This document shows, in pieces, positions 31,801 through 42,174 of a stretch of DNA of 58,057 bases. The position numbers were made by a program, and so were the translations under genes. A model generated the notes under the pieces. The model did not search any database. It was not told the origin of the DNA and was given only the letters and a program-made list of their open reading frames with translations. Each line of letters opens with the position of its first letter. Position 1 is the stretch's first letter. The DNA comes from an uncultured Clostridia bacterium (GTDB lineage: Bacteria; Bacillota; Clostridia; UBA1381): assembly GCA_944390495.1 (NCBI GenBank), contig CALXQE010000078.1, positions 1-58,057 on the forward strand. Reading direction: 5' to 3'.

Positions 31801-33441
31801 TTAAATAAAGCTAAATGTTGATACGTCAAAGAGTCCTGAATCTGTAATGCGTATTTCAGGGATAACAGGAAGGGGCAGAAAAGCAAGTGATAAAATCGGG
31901 TCGATTTTATCTGTTATATTAAGTTGTTTAGTATATGTGTATAGCTTATCATGTTCATCTGTAACATCTTTAGCAGATTTTAAAGACATAAGTCCCGCAA
32001 TATCAAGTTTTAAATAGGTAAGTACCTTACCCTTAGAACATATTGCGATACCGCCGCTTTTGCCCAGTGTATTAACTGCAAGTGCCATATCAGAGTCGTT
32101 ATCACCGATAACTATGACATTGTGACTGTCGTGACCTATTGAAGAAGCAATAGCACCGTCTGTAATGCCGTAGTCAAATACATAACCGATACCCTTTAAG
32201 TTAAGATTTTTGTGACGTTCAATAACGCATACTTTAGATAGATTGTCGCTGTTTGTAACAGAGATTTTTTTGGTAATTATACTTTCCGGAACAAGTCCTA
32301 TTGCAGTAAGAGGGAAGGAAGGAGTATCCTTAAAAAATTCTTCGGTTACGTTATTAAGGTGAACAGTATCTGTAACTTCACTTGTATCAGCATTTTCACA
32401 CTCGAATAACGGCTTACCGTTTTTGCATACAAGCTCGCCGTTTTTGTATACACTGTCAATAGATGAAAGTGTCAAATCATCAGCAACTACTATATCAGCA
32501 ACGTATGACGGAGCAACAGCACCCTTGTTTTTCATGCCGTATAGTTCACAGGCGTTAATGGTAGCCATAATTATTGCATCGATTGGGTTTATGCCGAGTG
32601 AAACAGATTTTCTTATGCAAAGGTCTATGCTGCCTTCTTTGATTATTTCACCGACAAAACGGTCATCGGTGCAAAAAGCACAGCGTCTTAATGTGTATGA
32701 ATTTATTCCGCCTACAAGTCTTGAAACATCATGGGAAAGTGTACCCTCACGAAGCAGAACATACATTCCCTTGCGGATTTTTTCAAGCATTTCATCTGTA
32801 TTACTGCATTCGTGGTCTGATTTAATACCGGCACACAGGTAAGCGTCAAGCTCAGGACCTGAAAGTAACGGTGCGTGACCGTCTATAATGTCACAGCAAA
32901 GCTTTTCTAATACTTCATCGTCACCGTTTACCACACCGGGATAATTCATCATTTCGCCAAGTCCTAAAAATTCAGGTATAAGGCGTTTTGTATCATCAGC
33001 TGAAATAGTTGCACCTGAATGTTCAAAAGGTGTGGCAGGTACACAGGAAGGAAGCATAAAATTTATATCAAGTGGTGTCTTTTGGGCAGATTTTAGCATA
33101 AAAGATAAACCCTTTTCACCGCATACATTTGCAATTTCGTGGGGGTCTGCAATGACGGTAGTAACGCCGCAGGGCATAACAGCCTTTGCGTATTCACCGG
33201 GAGATACCATTGAAGATTCTATGTGGACGTGGGAATCAACAAATCCCGGCATAATGTATTTTCCTGAAACATCTGTTTCGTTTGTGCCGCTGTATGAACC
33301 TATGCCGCATATAATACCGTCTTTTATCAGTACATCACCTTTAGTGACAGTACCCGTAAAGACATCGACAATATTTCCGTTCTTTAAAATAAGGTCGGGA
33401 TTTTCCTTTCCCGCAGCAGTCAGGATACAAGTCTTTTTCAT
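31801..33441 (-). CDS. ade: Adenine deaminase
   Basis: The protein is 546 residues from ATG 33441 (GAGGTG site); a GTG at 33450 lies in that site. The amidohydrolase metal-binding motif GFVDSHVHIESSM (about 65-77), ADPHEIANVCG, GHAPLLSG, CFCTDDR-type metal ligand region and the C-terminal DSHN segment (SIGHDSHNVIVIG) identify the ade family. It converts adenine to hypoxanthine and ammonia for purine salvage. It is monocistronic and convergent with the surface-protein gene. Confidence 0.95.
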   Translation of the reverse strand: MKKTCILTAAGKENPDLILKNGNIVDVFTGTVTKGDVLIKDGIICGIGSYSGTNETDVSGKYIMPGFVDSHVHIESSMVSPGEYAKAVMPCGVTTVIADPHEIANVCGEKGLSFMLKSAQKTPLDINFMLPSCVPATPFEHSGATISADDTKRLIPEFLGLGEMMNYPGVVNGDDEVLEKLCCDIIDGHAPLLSGPELDAYLCAGIKSDHECSNTDEMLEKIRKGMYVLLREGTLSHDVSRLVGGINSYTLRRCAFCTDDRFVGEIIKEGSIDLCIRKSVSLGINPIDAIIMATINACELYGMKNKGAVAPSYVADIVVADDLTLSSIDSVYKNGELVCKNGKPLFECENADTSEVTDTVHLNNVTEEFFKDTPSFPLTAIGLVPESIITKKISVTNSDNLSKVCVIERHKNLNLKGIGYVFDYGITDGAIASSIGHDSHNVIVIGDNDSDMALAVNTLGKSGGIAICSKGKVLTYLKLDIAGLMSLKSAKDVTDEHDKLYTYTKQLNITDKIDPILSLAFLPLPVIPEIRITDSGLFDVSTFSFI

Positions 33442-33539
33442 AGTTTTCACCTCTAATATATAATATAATTTTATTATATATCAGAAGTAAAAAATATTCA
33501 AATAAAAGATTAATAAAATATAAATTAATAGTGTATTTA

Positions 33540-33568
33540 TTGACACTGTAAAATCATGGTGATAAAAT
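33540..33568 (+). promoter_or_regulatory. Promoter of the export operon
   Basis: TTGACA (33540-33545), 17 bases, TAAAAT (33563-33568). The leader to 33638 has a short GGCC/GGCC hairpin. Confidence 0.65.
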
Positions 33569-33637
33569 AATTAGTAATGTATAATGAGGCCTAAAAGGCC
33601 CTTTATAATAAAATTTTCAATCAGGAGGTAGCACAGC

Positions 33638-35644
33638 GTGATAGAGGAAACAGAAGGCACAGAAATCACAGAAGAAAAAGAAATTCCGATAGAAGAACAA
33701 GTTTTTGACAGCGGAGTTTCTGAAGAAGGACAAGAAGAAAAGGTTGAAGAAAAGAAGAAAAAATTTGGTTATGATAAGCGAAGTAAGAAGTTTTTTATAG
33801 GTAAATTCCGTATCGGAAGAAAAATGCTTATTATTTTGCTTATTATAATAATTATTATAAGTGCTTTTGCGGGCTGTAACGCTATTTCAAAAAAGAAAAT
33901 GGAACAGCTTATGCAGCCGAGTGATGTCGCGGTAGAAAGACGTACAATCCAGAAAAAGGTAACAGGAAGCAGTACAATAGAACCAAAGGATTCCTATTCT
34001 ATTATGACTATTACCACAGGTGAGGTTACTGCTGATTACATAAATGAAGGTGACACTGTTGAAAAGGGCGATAAGCTTTATCAGTTTGACAGTGAAACAC
34101 CGCAAAACAGCGTTGATACAGCAGAAAATGCACTTAAAAAGGCACAGCAAAATTACATAGATGCAGTAAAAACAAAGACACAAAACTCAAAGACAAACGA
34201 TAAAAACATACAAAGTGCACAGATAGGTGTTGAAAAGGCACAGCAAAGCTATAACGATGCACTTGACACTTTAAATGACCTTACGATAAAGTCTGATATT
34301 AACGGAACGGTAAGTGAAGTGTTTGTAAATGAGGGTGACAGCGTACAGGCAGGAGGTAAAATTGCCAGCGTGTACAGCAGTCAATATATGAAAATAAGAA
34401 TACCCTTTAATGAAACAGACGCTGCATACATAAATGTCGGTGACAGTGCAACGCTTACTGTTGCAGGTACGGGTAATGAGTTATGGGGTACTGTTACGGA
34501 AGTTAGCAGCGGCTCAGTTACAACGGCGGGTAACAGTATAGTAAGATACGTTACTGTTGAAACAGAAAATCCCGGTGCACTTACAGATTCTGATAAAGCT
34601 ACTGCAATGATAAATGGTTTTGCTTGTAATGATGCAGGACAGTTTGAGTACATAAGCTCCCATACAATATGTGCAGATGCGGCAGGAAAAATTGCGTCTT
34701 TAAACATTTCTGCAAATGATGCCGTATATAACGGAATGACTATTGCGTCCATTGATTCGGACACAGCTAAGACAAGTGCGAATACAGCAAAATTAAGCCT
34801 TGATGATGCAACATTGGCACTTGAAAAGGCAGTGTTAAGCAGTGACCAGTTTTCACAGGATTCTGCAATAACAAACGCACAGTTATCACTTGACGACGCA
34901 AGACTTGCCCTTGAAAAGGCACAAAAGGGACTTAACGATTATACGATTACAGCACCTATTTCAGGAACTGTTGTAACAAAGAATAACAAGGCGGGAGATA
35001 AAATTGATTCATCTAATTCAACAACGCCGATGTGTATAATTTATGATATGTCAAGCGTCCAGTTTGACATAAGCGTTGACGAAACAGAGGTGGCAAGTGT
35101 TAAGGTTGGTCAGACGGTTACAATAACTGCCGATGCAATATCCGATAAAACTTTTACGGGAGTGGTTGAGAAGGTAAGCGTTGACGGTACGGCGGAAAAC
35201 GGAGTTACAAGCTACCCTGTAACGGTGTCTATAACCGATTACGGTGAACTTCTTCCTGGTATGAATGTAGATGCCGAGATAATAGTTGACCAGGCTGAAA
35301 ATGTTTTGTCAGTTCCGGTGGGTTCGCTTAACAGAGGAAATACAGTATATGTAAAGGGTGAAAAGACTGATGAAAATGACAGTGCACCTGAAGGATACAA
35401 GACAGTTGAGGTAAAAACAGGTATAAGTGATGACAGCTATATTGAAATTCAGTCAGGAGTGAATGAAGGAGATATGGTAAGAGGTCAGGAACTTGATACA
35501 TCAAGTGATTTACAGCAAATGATGCAGCAGCAAATGCAGGGCGGTCCTGGCGGAATGGGCGGCGGCGGAGGCGCTCCCGGTGGCGGAGGTGCCCCAGGCG
35601 GCGGAGCTCCAAGCGGCGGTGGCGGTGCTCCGGGCGGAAGATAA
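33638..35644 (+). CDS. MacA/HlyD-like efflux adaptor with Gly-rich tail
   Basis: The 668-residue protein starts at GTG 33638 after AGGAGGT. An acidic then basic cytoplasmic N-terminus (1-66) leads to one membrane segment (about 67-86). Two lipoyl/barrel hybrid units follow, one with coiled-coil repeats ALKKAQQNYIDAVK and VEKAQQSYNDALD (about 165-220), and a second with LSLDDARLALEKAQKGL. A membrane-proximal domain comes next and the protein ends in a Gly/Pro/Ala tail (about 630-668). In Gram-positive bacteria such adaptors serve MacB-type ATPases exporting peptides or lipids. It is the first gene of a unit with the ATPase and permease. Confidence 0.87.
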   Translation: MIEETEGTEITEEKEIPIEEQVFDSGVSEEGQEEKVEEKKKKFGYDKRSKKFFIGKFRIGRKMLIILLIIIIIISAFAGCNAISKKKMEQLMQPSDVAVERRTIQKKVTGSSTIEPKDSYSIMTITTGEVTADYINEGDTVEKGDKLYQFDSETPQNSVDTAENALKKAQQNYIDAVKTKTQNSKTNDKNIQSAQIGVEKAQQSYNDALDTLNDLTIKSDINGTVSEVFVNEGDSVQAGGKIASVYSSQYMKIRIPFNETDAAYINVGDSATLTVAGTGNELWGTVTEVSSGSVTTAGNSIVRYVTVETENPGALTDSDKATAMINGFACNDAGQFEYISSHTICADAAGKIASLNISANDAVYNGMTIASIDSDTAKTSANTAKLSLDDATLALEKAVLSSDQFSQDSAITNAQLSLDDARLALEKAQKGLNDYTITAPISGTVVTKNNKAGDKIDSSNSTTPMCIIYDMSSVQFDISVDETEVASVKVGQTVTITADAISDKTFTGVVEKVSVDGTAENGVTSYPVTVSITDYGELLPGMNVDAEIIVDQAENVLSVPVGSLNRGNTVYVKGEKTDENDSAPEGYKTVEVKTGISDDSYIEIQSGVNEGDMVRGQELDTSSDLQQMMQQQMQGGPGGMGGGGGAPGGGGAPGGGAPSGGGGAPGGR

Positions 35645-35659
35645 TGGAGGTGAATAGTT

Positions 35660-36391
35660 ATGCCTCCATTGGTAGAGCTTAAAGATGTTTACAAAATATA
35701 TAAAATGGGTGACAGTGAGGTACACGCCCTTGATGGTATCTCACTTACAATAAACAAAGGCGAATTTGTTGCTATAATAGGTAAATCGGGAAGCGGTAAG
35801 TCAACCTGTATGAATATAATAGGCTGTCTTGATGTGGCGACTCATGGTACATACAAGTTAAATGGAAAGGATATAAGTAATTATACCGATGATGAACTGG
35901 CTGAAGTAAGAAATAAAATGTTAGGTTTTATATTTCAGCAGTACAATCTTCTTCCTAAACTTACACTCCTTGAAAATGTTGCACTGCCGCTTTTGTATGC
36001 GGGACTGAGCGACGAAGAACAAAAGGAAAGAGCCCTTGCATCACTTGAAAAAGTGGGACTTAAGGAAAAGGCGAAAAACTTACCGTCACAGCTTTCGGGA
36101 GGACAGCAGCAAAGGGCTTCAATAGCACGAGCCTTAGCCGGTCACCCTTCTGTTATATTGGCTGACGAACCGACAGGAGCTCTTGATTCAAGAACAGGCC
36201 GTGAAGTTATGAACTTTTTACAGCAGCTTCACAGAGAGGGTAACACTATTGTTCTTATTACCCACGACAACTCAATCGCAGCACAGGCAGAAAGGGTAGT
36301 TCGTATAACTGACGGTAAAATAGTTTATGACGGCCCTGCCGAAGGCGATGAGATTGTGTCAAAACAGGAAAAAGCAGGGGCAGGTGAATAG
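35660..36391 (+). CDS. ABC transporter ATP-binding protein, MacB/LolD type
   Basis: The 243 residues have Walker A GKSGSGKST (about 40), the Q loop FIFQQYNLLPKLT, signature LSGGQQQR (about 144), Walker B VILADEPTGALD and the switch His in LITHD. The ENVALPLLYAG segment is usual in the LolD/MacB group. It powers the adjacent FtsX-type permease. It lies 15 bases after the adaptor and 4 before the permease. Confidence 0.95.
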   Translation: MPPLVELKDVYKIYKMGDSEVHALDGISLTINKGEFVAIIGKSGSGKSTCMNIIGCLDVATHGTYKLNGKDISNYTDDELAEVRNKMLGFIFQQYNLLPKLTLLENVALPLLYAGLSDEEQKERALASLEKVGLKEKAKNLPSQLSGGQQQRASIARALAGHPSVILADEPTGALDSRTGREVMNFLQQLHREGNTIVLITHDNSIAAQAERVVRITDGKIVYDGPAEGDEIVSKQEKAGAGE

Positions 36392-36395
36392 GTAA

Positions 36396-37574
36396 ATGGG
36401 TATAGGAAAATGCTTTAAAATGGCAATGGCTACAATATGGGCAAGTAAAGTTCGTTCGTTTTTGACGATGCTCGGTATCATTATAGGTATTGCCGCAGTT
36501 ATTATCCTGGTAAGTCTTATGGGCGGACTTACTCAGCAGCTTACCGATATGTTTGATGACCTTGGAACAAATACAATTCAAGTTGCTATTATGTCAAGGG
36601 CAGAAACTAAAAAAGTTGACCCTGATGAAATGTACGAATTTTTAGACGAAAACAAGGATTTGTTTGAAGATGTATCACCGAATATTTCTGTTTCAGGTAC
36701 AATTAAGTGCGGTACGGAAAATGAATCAGGTACTGCTACGGGCGTAAGTGAAGGATACGCAGATATGAAAAGGCTGACCGTTGAGCAGGGAAGGTTTATT
36801 CAGTATTCCGATATAATGAACATAAGTAAGGTATGCGTTATCGGAACGTATCAGGAACAGAATTTTTTCGGGAAAGGCAACGCATTAGGACAGACACTTA
36901 AAATAAACGGTACGGTATATACTGTTGTGGGTGTTCTGGAGGAAAAGGAGGATTCAACCTCAGGTTCAGGAGATGACGCAATTTATATACCATACTCAAC
37001 CGCTATTAAAATGAATAAAAACAGTACGGTAAGTTCATATATTCTGACTGCTGTCGATGAGGACAGAATTACCGAAACAACGGCTGTTTTAAAACAGTTT
37101 TTAAACCAAAAAATCGGTGACGAGGATTATTATCAAGTCATAAGCATGAAAGAAATGATTGACCAGATGACAACAATGATGAACTCAATGCAGACGGTAC
37201 TTGTTTGTATTGCCGGTATATCACTTCTTGTCGGCGGTATAGGCATTATGAATATTATGCTTGTATCTGTTACGGAGCGTACAAGGGAAATCGGTATAAG
37301 AAAGTCCCTTGGTGCAAAGCAGAAAAATATAATGATGCAGTTTGTAATAGAGGCAGGTACGGTAAGCTGTATCGGCGGTGTTATTGGTATAATATTCGGT
37401 TCGTTGGTATCAATAGGTGCAGGTAAACTTCTGCTTGACAGCCTTATAGCACCGTCTGTCGTATCTATTATAGTTGCATTTACCGTATCGGTGGCAATAG
37501 GAATAGGTTTTGGTTATCTGCCGGCTAAAAAGGCGGCACAGCTTAATCCGATAGATGCGTTAAGGTACGATTAA
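36396..37574 (+). CDS. MacB/FtsX-type ABC permease
   Basis: The 392-residue protein has an N-terminal membrane segment (about 20-45, VRSFLTMLGIIIGIAAVIILVS). A large extracellular MacB_PCD domain (about 50-250) follows, then three C-terminal segments (about 270-292, 315-345, 355-380) in an FtsX domain. The signature ERTREIGIRKSLGAKQKNI is between the second and third segments. It uses a mechanotransmission mechanism rather than classic transport. The substrate is unknown; with the adaptor it probably exports an antimicrobial peptide or surface molecule. Confidence 0.94.
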   Translation: MGIGKCFKMAMATIWASKVRSFLTMLGIIIGIAAVIILVSLMGGLTQQLTDMFDDLGTNTIQVAIMSRAETKKVDPDEMYEFLDENKDLFEDVSPNISVSGTIKCGTENESGTATGVSEGYADMKRLTVEQGRFIQYSDIMNISKVCVIGTYQEQNFFGKGNALGQTLKINGTVYTVVGVLEEKEDSTSGSGDDAIYIPYSTAIKMNKNSTVSSYILTAVDEDRITETTAVLKQFLNQKIGDEDYYQVISMKEMIDQMTTMMNSMQTVLVCIAGISLLVGGIGIMNIMLVSVTERTREIGIRKSLGAKQKNIMMQFVIEAGTVSCIGGVIGIIFGSLVSIGAGKLLLDSLIAPSVVSIIVAFTVSVAIGIGFGYLPAKKAAQLNPIDALRYD

Positions 37575-37594
37575 TAACAGAAAGGACATGGATT

Positions 37595-40042
37595 ATGAAA
37601 AGATTAATTTCGATAGCATTGACTTTGGCAATGTTTCTTGCCGCAGTGCCGTCTTATGCGGACTGGGACAATGATGAAGATATATTGTCACTGCTGTCAG
37701 AACTTGAAATAATGGTTGGTGACGGTGACGGTAATTACAGACTTGACGACAATGTGTCACGTGCTGAATTTGCTAAAATCGCAGTTTCATCGTCAAAGTC
37801 AAAAAATACGGTTGCAACAGGTATTAACGTATCACCGTTTAAAGATGTTACGTATCAGCACTGGGCTGCACCTTATGTAAGAGCCGCCGTAACGGCAGGA
37901 ATAGTTGAGGGTTATGTGGACGCCACATTTAAGCCTGATGACACAGTGTCTTACGAGGAAGCACTTACGATGATGCTTAAGGTTTTAGGATATACAGACG
38001 AGGACTTTGGCTATTCATGGCCCTACGGACAGATTGGTCTTGCACAGAACCTTGAACTTACAAAGAATGTAGAGGCACAGCAAGGCGAAGCAATGACAAG
38101 ACGTCAGGTAGCTAATCTTGTTTACAACGCCTTAAACACAAAGATGAAAGACTCACAGGAAAAGCTTATATCTGTATTTGATTGTGAAATTATAGAGGGC
38201 GTTACTATAATAGCTACACATAATGAGGACAGTTCACTTGGAGCGGATAAGGTGTTTACATCATCAGGTACATACGAATTTGATGGTGAATTTAACAGCG
38301 ACTATGTGGGAAGACGCGGTGACATTGCAGTTAAAAACGGTGATGACTTTGTTTCATTTACACCGCGTGACCAAACTGTTGAGGAATACACTGTTACAGG
38401 TGTTATAGGTTCTGATATAATACTTGACGGTGATATGTACAGTATTAATTCAAATACTACTGCATATTATAAATCAAATACGACGACTTATGAATCAGTT
38501 GCAAGCGAGGCAGACAAGGGCGACACTGTAAAAGTTTTCAAAAACTCAAAGGGAAGTGTTGACTATGTTATGCTTGTATCAGGAAGTGTCAGCACGGGTA
38601 ATGAAACATTTGAAAAATATGTTATATACTCACAGCTTGGCGACGGTGTTATAGGTTACAAGGACGGTAAGTTTGAGCAGATTAACGTTACCGACGGAAC
38701 GGTATGTTATAAAGATGATACAAAGAGTACATATTCGGCTGTAAAGGGTCAGATGGCAATGGGTGATATTCTGTATGTCAAGATGGACGGAAATAAGGTT
38801 GATTATGTAAGTTATGAGGAGGGCAACATGGAAGGCCCGATTCAGGTTACAAACACAGAATGGATTTCAAACTTTGACACAAATTCTTCTACGTCAATCA
38901 TGAGAAACGGAAATAAGGTAAGTGCCGCTGATATTCAGACAAACGATATTATATATTACAGCAGTGACCTTAACATGATATTGGCATACACTGATAAAGT
39001 GACAGGTGTGTACGAAAAGGCATCGCCTACAAAGGATTCACCTACAAGCGTAACAATTTCAGGTACTGAATATACCGTTGAAAGCGTTAATGCCTTTAAT
39101 GCACTTTCTTCAAGCGGAAACTTTAAGTACGGTGATACAGTGACGGTTCTTTTAGGCAGAACAGGTGAGATTGCAGGTGTAGTAGGAGGAAGTCAGAATA
39201 CAACAAGTGCAGGTTTTGTTATAGAAACGGGCAAAAAGGACTTTACAAACCCTGATAATACAGTTTATTCAAGTTATTATGCAAAGGTTGTAACTCCTGA
39301 CGGAAACGTGAATGAATACACAACATCATCAAATTACGAAAGTCTAAAATGTGCAGTGGTGCTTGTGTCATTTAAGGACGGCAAGGCAGTGCTTTCACGT
39401 CAGACAGCAAGCGGTGACATCTCTGGAAAGGTTGACGCATCAAATTACAAAATAGGTGATGACAAAATAGCAGAGGACGTTAAAATACTTGATACAGTAG
39501 GTACGTATAGCGACGATTTGGCATTATATACGAGAATATACCCACAGCGTCTTGACGGTACAAATTTAAGTGCATCAAAGGTTGTGTATTATTCAAGAAA
39601 TGCCTTAGGTGAAATTGATGAGATTATACTAAAAGATGCCACAGGCGATATGTACACCTACGGAATTATAACAAAGGCAGACGGAACAACAGGTTCATAT
39701 ACGATTGATATAGACGGAACACAAAGTGTTTATCAGACAGGATTTGGCACAAGTGTTGCAGGACCTTACAGATTAAAAATGGAAGGTACGACAATCGAAA
39801 ATATGGTACCTCTTGCATCATATTCATCTAAGATAAGTTCACTTACAAGGACAGAAGCACGAATCGGTACAAATACATATCTTTTAAGCGATAAGGTAGT
39901 AGTGTACGAAAAGAAAGACTGGAATACATATATGAAGATTCCTATTGATGATGCAATAAACGGAGATTATAAAACCATGACTGCCTACTATGATAAATCA
40001 CAGGATACAGGCGGAAGAATAAGAATTATAATAGTAGAATAG
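37595..40042 (+). CDS. S-layer homology (SLH) domain protein
   Basis: The 815-residue protein has a signal peptide (1-22, ending SYA). Three SLH-type segments (about 23-195) follow, with SRAEFAKIAV, FKDVTYQHWAAPYVRAAVTAGIVEGYVD and TFKPDDTVSYEEALTMMLKVLGY. SLH domains bind pyruvylated wall polymer. The remaining 600 residues are beta-rich with repeated G-D-x-V and D-Y-V motifs (DKGDTVKVFKNSKGSVDYVM, MGDILYVKMDGNKVDYVSYEE), probably an S-layer or surface scaffold. It lies 20 bases after the permease and may be co-expressed. Confidence 0.88.
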   Translation: MKRLISIALTLAMFLAAVPSYADWDNDEDILSLLSELEIMVGDGDGNYRLDDNVSRAEFAKIAVSSSKSKNTVATGINVSPFKDVTYQHWAAPYVRAAVTAGIVEGYVDATFKPDDTVSYEEALTMMLKVLGYTDEDFGYSWPYGQIGLAQNLELTKNVEAQQGEAMTRRQVANLVYNALNTKMKDSQEKLISVFDCEIIEGVTIIATHNEDSSLGADKVFTSSGTYEFDGEFNSDYVGRRGDIAVKNGDDFVSFTPRDQTVEEYTVTGVIGSDIILDGDMYSINSNTTAYYKSNTTTYESVASEADKGDTVKVFKNSKGSVDYVMLVSGSVSTGNETFEKYVIYSQLGDGVIGYKDGKFEQINVTDGTVCYKDDTKSTYSAVKGQMAMGDILYVKMDGNKVDYVSYEEGNMEGPIQVTNTEWISNFDTNSSTSIMRNGNKVSAADIQTNDIIYYSSDLNMILAYTDKVTGVYEKASPTKDSPTSVTISGTEYTVESVNAFNALSSSGNFKYGDTVTVLLGRTGEIAGVVGGSQNTTSAGFVIETGKKDFTNPDNTVYSSYYAKVVTPDGNVNEYTTSSNYESLKCAVVLVSFKDGKAVLSRQTASGDISGKVDASNYKIGDDKIAEDVKILDTVGTYSDDLALYTRIYPQRLDGTNLSASKVVYYSRNALGEIDEIILKDATGDMYTYGIITKADGTTGSYTIDIDGTQSVYQTGFGTSVAGPYRLKMEGTTIENMVPLASYSSKISSLTRTEARIGTNTYLLSDKVVVYEKKDWNTYMKIPIDDAINGDYKTMTAYYDKSQDTGGRIRIIIVE

Positions 40043-40049
40043 CATGAAA

Positions 40050-40080
40050 AAAGGGACACTAAATAATTTAGTGTCCCTTT
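40050..40080. terminator. Shared convergent terminator
   Basis: AAAGGGACACTAAA pairs with TTTAGTGTCCCTTT around a short loop, with T residues on both strands. It ends the SLH gene and the leftward his/ttcA operon. Confidence 0.9.
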
Positions 40081-40795
40081 AATTATCTAATTTCCAGCCG
40101 TCTATTGTACTGTCCTGAATGGCACGGAACAGACGTTTTCTAAGTCCCGGGTGAGTTTCTTTTTCAATTCGTTTTATTAAATCCTTCATATATTCCCTTT
40201 GAGTATATCCGTCTGCCGGACACTCATTTTTTATTACAGGAATATCATGATTTTTAACAACACCGCGAATGTCACGTTCACGTACGTAAATCATAGGTCG
40301 TATTTGATATATATCAGTTCTGTCAAGATAGGTGACAGGTGAAAAGCAGTGTATTCTGCCTTCGTGTATAAGGCTTAGGAAAAATGTTTCAAGTACATCA
40401 TCATTGTGATGTCCTAAAGCTACTTTTCTGCAGCCGTTTTCTATTGCAAAGTCGTTTAGTGCACCTCGACGCATTTTAGCACAAAGTGAACATGGGTTTG
40501 ACTCTTTTCTGATGTCAAAAATAACTTCTTTTATATTTGTGTACTTAACTTTAAATTCAACGCCTAATTTGTCGCATAACTCCTGTATTTTTGAATAATC
40601 CGATTTATATCCCATATCAAGAGTAAGTGCCATAACTGTAAATTTTTTCGGATAGTATCGTGACAGCTCTGCAAGTGCACAAAGAAGAACGAGGCTGTCC
40701 TTGCCGCCGGATACACCAACGGCAATTTTATCTCCCTCGTCAATCATGTTATATTCTTCAATGGCACGTCTTGTTAGACTGACTACCTTTTTCAT
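40079..40795 (-). CDS. TtcA-family tRNA thiolation protein
   Basis: The 238 residues have the PP-loop SGGKDS (about 30) for ATP binding, CSLCAKMRRG (about 105-114) as the CxxC pair, and GHHNDDVLETFF. These belong to the TtcA/TilS PP-loop group, with the Cys pair pointing to TtcA-like tRNA thiolation. TtcA makes 2-thiocytidine 32 with a Fe-S cluster; the clostridial homologues may thiolate a different base. It overlaps the end of hisA (TAATG), so it is part of the leftward operon. Confidence 0.88.
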   Translation of the reverse strand: MKKVVSLTRRAIEEYNMIDEGDKIAVGVSGGKDSLVLLCALAELSRYYPKKFTVMALTLDMGYKSDYSKIQELCDKLGVEFKVKYTNIKEVIFDIRKESNPCSLCAKMRRGALNDFAIENGCRKVALGHHNDDVLETFFLSLIHEGRIHCFSPVTYLDRTDIYQIRPMIYVRERDIRGVVKNHDIPVIKNECPADGYTQREYMKDLIKRIEKETHPGLRKRLFRAIQDSTIDGWKLDN

Positions 40796-41520
40796 TATTT
40801 ATAATCCTTTCTGACTGCATTGATTGCCTCTGTAAGGTCAACATTGTCTGTGTATAGTGCTTTTCCTACTATCACACCTTCAACACCTGTCGGGAGAAGT
40901 GATTTAATGTGATCAAGATTGCCTATACCGCCCGACGCAATAATATCTGCATTTACAGCTGACGCCATTTCAGCCATTGCCTTGACGTTAGGGCCTGCAA
41001 GTGTTCCGTCCGTTGCAATGTCAGTATATACAATAGTTTTAACGCCAAGTGTCACCATCTTTTTTGCAAATTCAACGGCTGTAAAGTCACTTGTCTTTTC
41101 CCAGCCTTCAATGGCAACCATTCCGTCTTTAGCATCTATGCCTATTACGATTTTATCGCCGTATGTATCAACGGCACGCTTTACAAATTCACTGTCTGAA
41201 ACTGCCTTTGTACCGATAATTACTCTGTCGATACCGCAGTCAAGCTTTGACTTAATATCCTCCATTGTGCGTATGCCGCCGCCTGTTTGTACAGGTACAT
41301 TTACCGTTTGGCAAATTTCCTTTATTTTTTCGGCATTTACACCGTGACCTTTAAGTGCACCGTCAAGGTCAACTACATGTATATACTCTCCGCCTAAAGA
41401 TTCCCATTTTTTAGCCATTTGTGCAGGGGAGTCACCGTACACCGTAACGTCAGAAAAACTTCCCTTAAACAGTCTGACACATTTTCCGTCCTTTATATCT
41501 ATTGCAGGATAAATTCTCAT
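40795..41520 (-). CDS. hisA: HisA, ProFAR isomerase
   Basis: The 241-residue TIM-barrel protein begins [20 protein letters not shown] with the catalytic Asp about 8, then [13 protein letters not shown] and [14 protein letters not shown] with the second Asp about 129, and [12 protein letters not shown]. It isomerises ProFAR to PRFAR in histidine synthesis. The start overlaps the hisG stop. The rest of the his pathway is not in the window. Confidence 0.96.
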   Translation of the reverse strand: MRIYPAIDIKDGKCVRLFKGSFSDVTVYGDSPAQMAKKWESLGGEYIHVVDLDGALKGHGVNAEKIKEICQTVNVPVQTGGGIRTMEDIKSKLDCGIDRVIIGTKAVSDSEFVKRAVDTYGDKIVIGIDAKDGMVAIEGWEKTSDFTAVEFAKKMVTLGVKTIVYTDIATDGTLAGPNVKAMAEMASAVNADIIASGGIGNLDHIKSLLPTGVEGVIVGKALYTDNVDLTEAINAVRKDYK

Positions 41521-42155
41521 TCGTCTATTTTCTCCTTAAATTTTCTTACTATATCCATTATGCGTTCTTTTTCCATTTTCATGCTGACTTTGTTTACAAC
41601 AAATCTTGCACTTAAAGGACACACGTCCTCAAGAACGTCAAGTCCGTTTTCTTTAAGAGTCTTGCCTGTTTCAACAATATCGACAATTACATCTGAAAGA
41701 CCTACAAGGGGAGCAAGCTCAACTGAACCGTTAAGCTTTATAATTTCGATTGTCTGTCCCTTTTCGTCCTGGAAATATTTTAATGCAATGTGAGGGTATT
41801 TTGACGCAACTCGTAAATTTGTCATAGTGTGAAGCTTACCCTCAAGCTCCTTTGGTCCGCATACTGCCATTTTGCATTTACCGAAACCAAGGTCAATCAT
41901 TTCGTATAAGTTTCTGCTTTCTTCAACAAGTGTGTCTTTACCTACAACACCGATGTCAGCCGCACCGTATTCAACGTAAGTAGGAACATCGGAGGCCTTT
42001 ACAAGTATGAACTTCATTTTATTTTCTTCATCGGTAAAAATGAGTTTTCTTGTTTTTTCTTTCATTTCCGAACAGTCCATGCCGATTGACATAAACAGCT
42101 CCATTGCAAGTTCAGCAAGTCTGCCCTTTGCAAGGGCAACCGTTAAATATCTCAT
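41517..42155 (-). CDS. hisG: HisG, ATP phosphoribosyltransferase (short form)
   Basis: The 212 residues are the short catalytic form: [49 protein letters not shown], and the PRPP-binding [22 protein letters not shown]. It lacks the C-terminal regulatory domain of long HisG and so needs HisZ, encoded directly upstream. It performs the first step of histidine synthesis, and feedback control by histidine acts through HisZ. Confidence 0.96.
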   Translation of the reverse strand: MRYLTVALAKGRLAELAMELFMSIGMDCSEMKEKTRKLIFTDEENKMKFILVKASDVPTYVEYGAADIGVVGKDTLVEESRNLYEMIDLGFGKCKMAVCGPKELEGKLHTMTNLRVASKYPHIALKYFQDEKGQTIEIIKLNGSVELAPLVGLSDVIVDIVETGKTLKENGLDVLEDVCPLSARFVVNKVSMKMEKERIMDIVRKFKEKIDE

Positions 42156-42174
42156 TTATAAATCCTCCCTAAAA

